A DNA stretch of 64,000 bases from Nematostella vectensis (taxonomy: Eukaryota; Cnidaria; Anthozoa; Actiniaria; Edwardsiidae), in assembly GCF_932526225.1 (NCBI RefSeq), contig NC_064040.1:622001-686000 (forward strand), in the 5' to 3' direction. Both the position numbers and the translations under genes were made by a program. How positions within the stretch are numbered: the first letter of the stretch is position 1; each line of letters starts with the position of its first letter. Positions 51,901-62,800 of this stretch are shown here, in pieces. Below the pieces are notes generated by a model. The model was given only the letters and a program-made list of their open reading frames with translations. It had not been told where the DNA came from and did not search any database.

Positions 51901-54900
51901 TTTGTTCAGGATCCTGCACATATTTTATGCACACAAGAACTAACTAGATTTCTTGGATAACTTGATTAAGTAGATTCTAAAATAGAGCATAGCGCTCGAT
52001 AGATTGATATACCTTTTTTGCGAGTATACTGTTTTATTTTTCCTAATGTTACTTTTTGGAATTTACATTCGGAAAAAAAATTATCGATTGTAACCTTTTG
52101 GAGGTTACACTCGTAAAACAAATTCCCGAATGTAACCCTGAAGCTTTTCCCGAATGTAACCTCCAGTCCGATGGTGACTTTGCTTGGGATAGTTTACGAT
52201 ACCAATAGTATTAAAAGTAATTTTCATTACAACTCCCTTCAGCAATGCCACGTTAGTCTTTCGTTGCGGGCACTTGACTACTAACGCAGCGACCCGGGTT
52301 CGATTCCCGCTGATAGCCTATTGTTTTTTCTTTATTTTTTTTTTTTTTAATATCGATACTTAATTATACTGTTCTTGGTGTGTCATGACATAAAAAGAAG
52401 GTATAGGGACATTTTTATGTACTCTCAGAATCTTTGATGTGCTCATGCTTTGTTCAGGATCCTGTACATATTTTATGCACACAAGAACTAACTAGATTCC
52501 TTGGATAACTTGATTAAGTAGATTCTAACATAGAGCATAGCGCTCGATAGATTGATATACCTTTTTTCCGAGTATACTGTTTTATTTTTCCTAATGTTAC
52601 TTTTTGGAATTTACATTCGGAAAAAAAATTATCGATTGTAACCTTTTGGAGGTTACACTCAAAAAACAAATTCCCGAATGTAACCCTGAAGCTTTTCCCG
52701 AATGTAACCTCCAGTCCGATGGTGACTTTGCTTGGGATAGTTTACGATACCAATAGTATTAAAAGTAATTTTCATTACGCTTCCCTTCAGCAATGCCACG
52801 TTAGACTTTCGTTGCGGGCACTTGACTACTAACGCAACGACCCGGGTTCGATTCCCGCTGATAGCCTATTTTTTTTCTTTATTTTTTTTTTAAATATCGA
52901 TACTTAATTATACTGTTCTTGGTGTGTCATGACATGAAAAGAAGGTATAGGGACATTTTGATGTACTCTCAGCATCTTTGATGTGCTCATGCTTTGTTCA
53001 GGATCCTGTACATATTTTATGCACACAAGAACTAACTAGATTCCTTGGATAACTTGATTAAGTAGATTCTAACACAGAGCATAGCGCTCGATAGATTGAT
53101 ATACCTTTTTTTCCGAGTATACTGTTTTATTTTTACTAATGTTACTTTTTGGAATTTACATTCGGAAAAAAAAATATTGATTGTAACCTTTTGGAGGTAA
53201 CACTCGTAAAACAAATTCCCCAATGTAACCCTGAAGCTTTTCCCGAATGTAACCTCCAGTCCGATGGTGACTTTGCTTGGGATAGTTTACGATACCAATA
53301 GTATTAAAAGTAATTTTCATTACAATTCCCTTCAGCAATGCCACGTTAGTCTTTCGTTGCGGGCACTTGACTACTAACGCAGCGACCCGGGTTCGATTCC
53401 CGCTGATAGCCTATTTTTTTTTCTTTATTATTTTTTTTTTAAATATCGATACTTAATTATACTGTTCTTGGTGTGTCATGACATAAAAAGAAGGTATAGG
53501 GACATTTTTATGTACTCTCAGCATCTTTGATGTGCTCATGCTTTGTTCAGGATCCTGTACATATTTTATGCACACAAGAACTAACTAGATTCCTTGGATA
53601 ACTTGATTAAGTAGATTCTAACATAGAGCATAGCGCTCGATAGATTGATATACCTTTTTTTCCGAGTATACTGTTTTATTTTTCCTAATGTTACTTTTTG
53701 GAATTTACATTCGGAAAAAAATTATTGATTGTAACCTTTTGGAGGTTACACTCGTAAAACAAATTCCCGAATGTAACCCTGAAGCTTTTCCCGAATGTAA
53801 CCTCCAGTCCGATGGTGACTTTGCTTGGGATAGTTTACGATACCAATAGTATTAAAAGTAATTTTCATTACAATTCCTCTCAGCAATGCCACGTTAGTCT
53901 TTCGTTGCGGGCACTTGACTACTACCGCAGCGATCCGGGTTCGATTCCCGCTGATAGCCTATTTTTTTTCTTTATTTTTTTTTAAATATCGATACTTAAT
54001 TATACTGTTCTTGGTGTGTCATGACATAAAAAGAAGGTATAGGGACATTTTTATGTACTCTCAGCATCTTTGATGTGCTCATGCTTTGTTCAGGATCCTG
54101 TACATATTTTATGCACACAAGAACTAACTAGATTCCTTGGATAACTTGATTAAGTATATTCTAACATAGAGCATAGCGCTCGATAGATTGATATACCTTT
54201 TTTACCGAGTATACTGTCTTATTTTTCTAATGTTACTTTTTGGAATTTACATTCGGAAAAAAAATAATCGATTGTAACCTTTTGGAGGTTACACTCGTAA
54301 AACAAAGTCCCGAATGTAACCCTGAAGCTTTTCCCGAATGTAACCTCCAGTCCGATGGTGACTTTGCTTGGGATAGTTTACGATACCAATAGTATTAAAA
54401 GTAATTTTCATTACAACTCCCTTCAGCAATGCCACGTTAGTCTTTCGTTGCGGGCATTTGACTACTAACGCAGCGACCCGGGTTCGATTCCCGCTGATAG
54501 CCTTTTTTTTTTTCTTATTTTTTTTTTAAATATCGATACTTAATTATACTGTTCTTGGTGTGTCATGACATAAAAAGAAGGTATAGGGACATTTTTATGT
54601 ACTCTCAGCATCTTTGATGTGCTCATGCTTTGTTCAGGATCCTGCACATATTTTATGCACACAAGAACTAACTAGATTTCTTGGATAACTTGATTAAGTA
54701 GATTCTAACATAGAGCATAGCGCTCGATAGATTGATATACCTTTTTTCCGAGTATACTGTTTTATTTTTCCTAATGTTACTTTTTGGAATTTACATTCGG
54801 AAAAAAAATTATCGATTGTAACCTTTTGGAGGTTACACTCGTAAAACAAATTCCCGAATGTAACCCTGAAGCTTTTCCCGAATGTAACCTCCAGTCCGAT

Positions 54901-55345
54901 GGTGACTTTGCTTGGGATAGTTTACGATACCAATAGTATTAAAAGTAATTTTCATTACAACTCCCTTCAGCAATGCCACGTTAGTCTTTCGTTGCGGGCA
55001 CTTGACTACTAACGCAGCGACCCGGGTTCGATTCCCGCTGATAGCCTATTGTTTTTTCTTTATTTTTTTTTTTTTATTATCGATACTTAATTATACTGTT
55101 CTTGGTGTGTCATGACATAAAAAGAAGGTATAGGGACATTTTTATGTACTCTCAGAATCTTTGATGTGCTCATGCTTTGTTCAGGATCCTGTACATATTT
55201 TATGCACACAAGAACTAACTAGATTCCTTGGATAACTTGATTAAGTAGATTCTAACATAGAGCATAGCGCTCGAAAGATTGATATACCTTTTTTCCGTGT
55301 ATACTGTTTTATTATTCCTAATGTTACTTTTTGGAATTTACATTC
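51430..55345 (+). repeat. Higher-order block P, copy 1
   Basis: Seven units matching 56340-60256 at +4,911 or +4,912 bp (nine units). Shared marks are ACTGTCTTATTTTTCTAATG near 51487, TTCTAAAATAGAG near 51974, TTTTTGCGAG near 52013, CTATTGTTTTTT near 52318, and TTCCCCAATG near 53216. The match stops inside a unit where AAATATTGATTG here faces AATTATCGATTG in copy 2. Confidence 0.87.
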
Positions 55346-56340
55346 GGAAAAAAAAATATTGATTGTAACCTTTTGGAGGTTACACTCGTAAAACAAATTC
55401 CCGAATGTAACCCTGAAGCTTTTCCCTAATGTAACCTCCAGTCCGATGGTGACTTTGCTTGGGATAGTTTACGATACCAATAGTATTAAAAGTAATTTTC
55501 ATTACAATTCCCTTCAGCAATGCCACGTTAGTCTTTCGTTGCGGGCACTTGACTACTACCGCAGCTACCCGGGTTCGATTCCCGCTGATAGCCTATTTTT
55601 TTTTCTTTATTTTTTTTTTAAATATCGATACTTAATTATACTGTTCTTGGTGTGTCATAACATAAAAAGAAGGTATAGGTACATTTTTATGTACTCTCAG
55701 CATCTTTGATGTGCTCATGCTTTGTTCAGGATCCTGTACATATTTTATGCGCACAAGAACTAACTAGATTCCTTGGATAACTTGACTAAGTAGATTCTAA
55801 CATAGAGCATAGCGCTCGATAGATTGATATACCTTTTTTTCCGAGTATACTGTTTTATTTTTCCTAATGTTACTTTTTGGAATTTACATTCGGAAAAAAA
55901 AATATTGATTGTAACCTTTTGGAGGTTACACTCGTAAAACAAATTCCCGAATGTAACCCTGAAGCTTTTCCCGAATGTAACCTCCAGTCCGATGTTGACT
56001 TTGCTTGGGATAGTTTACGATACCAATAGTATTAAAATTAATTTTCATTACGATTCCCTTCAGCAATGCCACGTTAGTCTTTCGTTGCGGGCACTTGACT
56101 ACTAACGCAACGACCCGGGTTCGATTCCCGCTGATAGCCTATTTTTTTTTTCTTTATTATTTTTTTTTTAATATCGATACTTAATTATACTGTTCTTGGT
56201 GTGTTATGACATAAAAAGAAGGTATAGGAACATTTTTATGTACTCTCAGCATCTTTGATGTGCTCATGCTTTGTTAAGGATCCTGTACATATTTTATGCA
56301 CACAAGAACTAACTAGATTCCTTGGATAACTTGATTAAGT
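55345..56340 (+). repeat. Left-zone type two-unit insert between P copies
   Basis: Units with B boxes 55572 and 56118 carry TGTCATAACA, GCGCACAAG, ATTAAAATTAATTTTC and TGTTATGACA. Together these occur elsewhere only at 3.6-4.4, 5.8-6.6 and 23.2-24.0 kb. The two-unit variants in the middle of the window are a different subtype, so this pair matches sequence more than 30 kb away better than nearer copies. Confidence 0.8.
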
Positions 56341-59300
56341 AGATTCTAACATAGAGCATAGCGCTCGATAGATTGATATACCTTTTTTACCGAGTATACT
56401 GTCTTATTTTTCTAATGTTACTTTTTGGAATTTACATTCGGAAAAAAAATAATCGATTGTAACCTTTTGGAGGTTACACTCGTAAAACAAAGTCCCGAAT
56501 GTAACCCTGAAGCTTTTCCCGAATGTAACCTCCAGTCCGATGGTGACTTTGCTTGGGATAGTTTACGATACCAATAGTATTAAAAGTAATTTTCATTACA
56601 ACTCCCTTCAGCAATGCCACGTTAGTCTTTCGTTGCGGGCATTTGACTACTAACGCAGCGACCCGGGTTCGATTCCCGCTGATAGCCTTTTTTTTTTCTT
56701 ATTTTTTTTTTAAATATCGATACTTAATTATACTGTTCTTGGTGTGTCATGACATAAAAAGAAGGTATAGGGACATTTTTATGTACTCTCAGCATCTTTG
56801 ATGTGCTCATGCTTTGTTCAGGATCCTGCACATATTTTATGCACACAAGAACTAACTAGATTTCTTGGATAACTTGATTAAGTAGATTCTAAAATAGAGC
56901 ATAGCGCTCGATAGATTGATATACCTTTTTTGCGAGTATACTGTTTTATTTTTCCTAATGTTACTTTTTGGAATTTACATTCGGAAAAAAAATTATCGAT
57001 TGTAACCTTTTGGAGGTTACACTCGTAAAACAAATTCCCGAATGTAACCCTGAAGCTTTTCCCGAATGTAACCTCCAGTCCGATGGTGACTTTGCTTGGG
57101 ATAGTTTACGATACCAATAGTATTAAAAGTAATTTTCATTACAACTCCCTTCAGCAATGCCACGTTAGTCTTTCGTTGCGGGCACTTGACTACTAACGCA
57201 GCGACCCGGGTTCGATTCCCGCTGATAGCCTATTGTTTTTTCTTTATTTTTTTTTTTTTAATATCGATACTTAATTATACTGTTCTTGGTGTGTCATGAC
57301 ATAAAAAGAAGGTATAGGGACATTTTTATGTACTCTCAGAATCTTTGATGTGCTCATGCTTTGTTCAGGATCCTGTACATATTTTATGCACACAAGAACT
57401 AACTAGATTCCTTGGATAACTTGATTAAGTAGATTCTAACATAGAGCATAGCGCTCGATAGATTGATATACCTTTTTTCCGAGTATACTGTTTTATTTTT
57501 CCTAATGTTACTTTTTGGAATTTACATTCGGAAAAAAAATTATCGATTGTAACCTTTTGGAGGTTACACTCAAAAAACAAATTCCCGAATGTAACCCTGA
57601 AGCTTTTCCCGAATGTAACCTCCAGTCCGATGGTGACTTTGCTTGGGATAGTTTACGATACCAATAGTATTAAAAGTAATTTTCATTACAAATCCCTTCA
57701 GCAATGCCACGTTAGACTTTCGTTGCGGGCACTTGACTACTAACGCAACGACCCGGGTTCGATTCCCGCTGATAGCCTATTTTTTTTCTTTATTTTTTTT
57801 TTAAATATCGATACTTAATTATACTGTTCTTGGTGTGTCATGACATGAAAAGAAGGTATAGGGACATTTTGATGTACTCTCAGCATCTTTGATGTGCTCA
57901 TGCTTTGTTCAGGATCCTGTACATATTTTATGCACACAAGAACTAACTAGATTCCTTGGATAACTTGATTAAGTAGATTCTAACACAGAGCATAGCGCTC
58001 GATAGATTGATATACCTTTTTTTCCGAGTATACTGTTTTATTTTTACTAATGTTACTTTTTGGAATTTACATTCGGAAAAAAAAATATTGATTGTAACCT
58101 TTTGGAGGTAACACTCGTAAAACAAATTCCCCAATGTAACCCTGAAGCTTTTCCCGAATGTAACCTCCAGTCCGATGGTGACTTTGCTTGGGATAGTTTA
58201 CGATACCAATAGTATTAAAAGTAATTTTCATTACAATTCCCTTCAGCAATGCCACGTTAGTCTTTCGTTGCGGGCACTTGACTACTAACGCAGCGACCCG
58301 GGTTCGATTCCCGCTGATAGCCTATTTTTTTTTCTTTATTATTTTTTTTTTAAATATCGATACTTAATTATACTGTTCTTGGTGTGTCATGACATAAAAA
58401 GAAGGTATAGGGACATTTTTATGTACTCTCAGCATCTTTGATGTGCTCATGCTTTGTTCAGGATCCTGTACATATTTTATGCACACAAGAACTAACTAGA
58501 TTCCTTGGATAACTTGATTAAGTAGATTCTAACATAGAGCATAGCGCTCGATAGATTGATATACCTTTTTTTCCGAGTATACTGTTTTATTTTTCCTAAT
58601 GTTACTTTTTGGAATTTACATTCGGAAAAAAATTATTGATTGTAACCTTTTGGAGGTTACACTCGTAAAACAAATTCCCGAATGTAACCCTGAAGCTTTT
58701 CCCGAATGTAACCTCCAGTCCGATGGTGACTTTGCTTGGGATAGTTTACGATACCAATAGTATTAAAAGTAATTTTCATTACAATTCCTCTCAGCAATGC
58801 CACGTTAGTCTTTCGTTGCGGGCACTTGACTACTACCGCAGCGATCCGGGTTCGATTCCCGCTGATAGCCTATTTTTTTTCTTTATTTTTTTTTAAATAT
58901 CGATACTTAATTATACTGTTCTTGGTGTGTCATGACATAAAAAGAAGGTATAGGGACATTTTTATGTACTCTCAGCATCTTTGATGTGCTCATGCTTTGT
59001 TCAGGATCCTGTACATATTTTATGCACACAAGAACTAACTAGATTCCTTGGATAACTTGATTAAGTATATTCTAACATAGAGCATAGCGCTCGATAGATT
59101 GATATACCTTTTTTACCGAGTATACTGTCTTATTTTTCTAATGTTACTTTTTGGAATTTACATTCGGAAAAAAAATAATCGATTGTAACCTTTTGGAGGT
59201 TACACTCGTAAAACAAAGTCCCGAATGTAACCCTGAAGCTTTTCCCGAATGTAACCTCCAGTCCGATGGTGACTTTGCTTGGGATAGTTTACGATACCAA

Positions 59301-60256
59301 TAGTATTAAAAGTAATTTTCATTACAACTCCCTTCAGCAATGCCACGTTAGTCTTTCGTTGCGGGCATTTGACTACTAACGCAGCGACCCGGGTTCGATT
59401 CCCGCTGATAGCCTTTTTTTTTTTCTTATTTTTTTTTTAAATATCGATACTTAATTATACTGTTCTTGGTGTGTCATGACATAAAAAGAAGGTATAGGGA
59501 CATTTTTATGTACTCTCAGCATCTTTGATGTGCTCATGCTTTGTTCAGGATCCTGCACATATTTTATGCACACAAGAACTAACTAGATTTCTTGGATAAC
59601 TTGATTAAGTAGATTCTAACATAGAGCATAGCGCTCGATAGATTGATATACCTTTTTTCCGAGTATACTGTTTTATTTTTCCTAATGTTACTTTTTGGAA
59701 TTTACATTCGGAAAAAAAATTATCGATTGTAACCTTTTGGAGGTTACACTCGTAAAACAAATTCCCGAATGTAACCCTGAAGCTTTTCCCGAATGTAACC
59801 TCCAGTCCGATGGTGACTTTGCTTGGGATAGTTTACGATACCAATAGTATTAAAAGTAATTTTCATTACAACTCCCTTCAGCAATGCCACGTTAGTCTTT
59901 CGTTGCGGGCACTTGACTACTAACGCAGCGACCCGGGTTCGATTCCCGCTGATAGCCTATTGTTTTTTCTTTATTTTTTTTTTTTTATTATCGATACTTA
60001 ATTATACTGTTCTTGGTGTGTCATGACATAAAAAGAAGGTATAGGGACATTTTTATGTACTCTCAGAATCTTTGATGTGCTCATGCTTTGTTCAGGATCC
60101 TGTACATATTTTATGCACACAAGAACTAACTAGATTCCTTGGATAACTTGATTAAGTAGATTCTAACATAGAGCATAGCGCTCGATAGATTGATATACCT
60201 TTTTTCCGTGTATACTGTTTTATTATTCCTAATGTTACTTTTTGGAATTTACATTC
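56340..60256 (+). repeat. Higher-order block P, copy 2
   Basis: Second copy of block P. Visible differences are few, for example CATTACAAATCCC at about 57683 against CATTACGCTTCCC at about 52772. Units with GCGATCCGGG (B boxes 51212, 53938, 58849, 62121) mark a repeating order of five, nine and six units in this part of the array. Confidence 0.87.
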
Positions 60257-60499
60257 GGAAAAAAAATTATCGATTGTAACCTTTTGGAGGTTACACTCAA
60301 AAAACAAATTCCCGAATGTAACCCTGAAGCTTTTCCCGAATGTAACCTCCAGTCCGATGGTGACTTTGCTTGGGATAGTTTACGATACCAATAGTATTAA
60401 AAGTAATTTTCATTACAAATCCCTTCAGCAATGCCACGTTAGACTTTCGTTGCGGGCACTTGACTACTAACGCAACGACCCGGGTTCGATTCCCGCTGA

Positions 60500-62800
60500 T
60501 AGCCTATTTTTTTTCTTTATTTTTTTTTTAAATATCGATACTTAATTATACTGTTCTTGGTGTGTCATGACATGAAAAGAAGGTATAGGGACATTTTGAT
60601 GTACTCTCAGCATCTTTGATGTGCTCATGCTTTGTTCAGGATCCTGTACATATTTTATGCACACAAGAACTAACTAGATTCCTTGGATAACTTGATTAAG
60701 TAGATTCTAACACAGAGCATAGCGCTCGATAGATTGATATACCTTTTTTTCCGAGTATACTGTTTTATTTTTACTAATGTTACTTTTTGGAATTTACATT
60801 CGGAAAAAAAATTATCGATTGTAACCTTTTGGAGGTTACACTCGTAAAACAAATTCCCGAATGTAACCCTAAAGCTTTTCCCGAATGTAACCTTCAGTCC
60901 AATGGTGACTTTGCTTGGGATAGTTTACGATACCAATAGTATTAAAAGTAATTTTCATTACAATTCCCTTCAGCAATGCCACGTTAGTCTTTCGTTGCGG
61001 GCACTTGACTACTAACGCAGCGACCCGGGTTCGATTCCGCTGATAGCCTTTTTTTTTTCTTTATTATTATTTTTTAAATATCGATACTTAATTATACTGT
61101 TCTTGGTGTGTCATGACATAAAAAGAAGGTATAGGGACATTTTTATGTACTCTCAGCATCTTTGATGTGCTCATGCTTTGTTCAGGATCCTGTACATATT
61201 TTATGCACACAAGAACTAACTAGATTCCTTGGATAACTTGATTAAGTAGATTCTAACATAGAGCATAGCGCTCGATAGATTGATATACCTTTTTTTCCGA
61301 GTACACTGTTTTATTTTTCCTAATGTTACTTTTTGGAATTTACATTCGGAAAAAAATTATTGATTGTAACCTTTTGGAGGTTACACTCGTAAAACAAATT
61401 CCCGAATGTAACCCTGAAGCTTTTCCCGAATGTAACCTCCAGTCCGATGGTGACTTTGCTTGGGATAGTTTACGATACCAATAGTATTAAAAGTAATTTT
61501 CATTACAATTCCCTTCAGCAATGCCACGTTAGTCTTTCGTTGCGGGCACTTGACTACTAACGCAGCGACCCGGGTTCGATTCCCGCTGATAGCCTATTTT
61601 TTTTTCTTTATTATTTTTTTTTTAAATATCGATACTTAATTATACTGTTCTTGGTGTGTCATGACATAAAAAGAAGGTATAGGGACATTTTTATGTACTC
61701 TCAGCATCTTTGATGTGCTCATGCTTTGTTCAGGATCCTGTACATATTTTATGCACACAAGAACTAACTAGATTCCTTGGATAACTTGATTAAGTAGATT
61801 CTAACATAGAGCATAGCGCTCGATAGATTGATATACCTTTTTTTCCGAGTATACTGTTTTATTTTTCCTAATGTTACTTTTTATAATTTACATTCGGAAA
61901 AAAATTATTGATTGTAACCTTTTGGAGGTTACACTCGTAAAACAAATTCCCGAATGTAACCCTGAAGCTTTTCCCGAATGTAACCTCCAGTCCGATGGTG
62001 ACTTTGCTTGGGATAGTTTACGATACCAATAGTATTAAAAGTAATTTTCATTACAATTCCTCTCAGCAATGCCACGTTAGTCTTTCGTTGCGGGCACTTG
62101 ACTACTACCGCAGCGATCCGGGTTCGATTCCCGCTGATAGCCTATTTTTTTTCTTTGTTTTTTTTTAAATATCGATACTTAATTATACTGTTCTTGGTGT
62201 GTCATGACATAAAAAGAAGGTATAGGGACATTTTTATGTACTCTCAGCATCTTTGATGTGCTCATGCTTTGTTCAGGATCCTGTACATATTTTTTGCACA
62301 CAAGAACTAACTAGATTCCTTGGATAACTTGATTAAGTATATTCTAACATAGAGCATAGCGCTCGATAGATTGATATACCTTTTTTACCGAGTATACTGT
62401 CTTATTTTTCTAATGTTACTTTTTGGAATTTACATTCGGAAAAAAAATAATCGATTGTAACCTTTTGGAGGTTACACTCGTAAAACAAAGTCCCGAATGT
62501 AACCCTGAAGCTTTTCCCGAATGTAACCTCCAGTCCGATGGTGACTTTGCTTGGGATAGTTTACGATACCAATAGTATTAAAAGTAATTTTCATTACAAC
62601 TCCCTTCAGCAATGCCACGTTAGTCTTTCGTTGCGGGCATTTGACTACTAACGCAGCGACCCGGGTTCGATTCCCGCTGATAGCCTTTTTTTTTTTCTTA
62701 TTTTTTTTTTAAATATCGATACTTAATTATACTGTTCTTGGTGTGTCATGACATAAAAAGAAGGTATAGGGACATTTTTATGTACTCTCAGCATCTTTGA
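60500..62800 (+). repeat. Higher-order block Q, copy 2
   Basis: Second copy of block Q. The one-base deletion after the B box is at about 61038. Private changes include TTTATAATTTAC near 61879 and TCTTTGTTTT near 62153. Confidence 0.85.
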
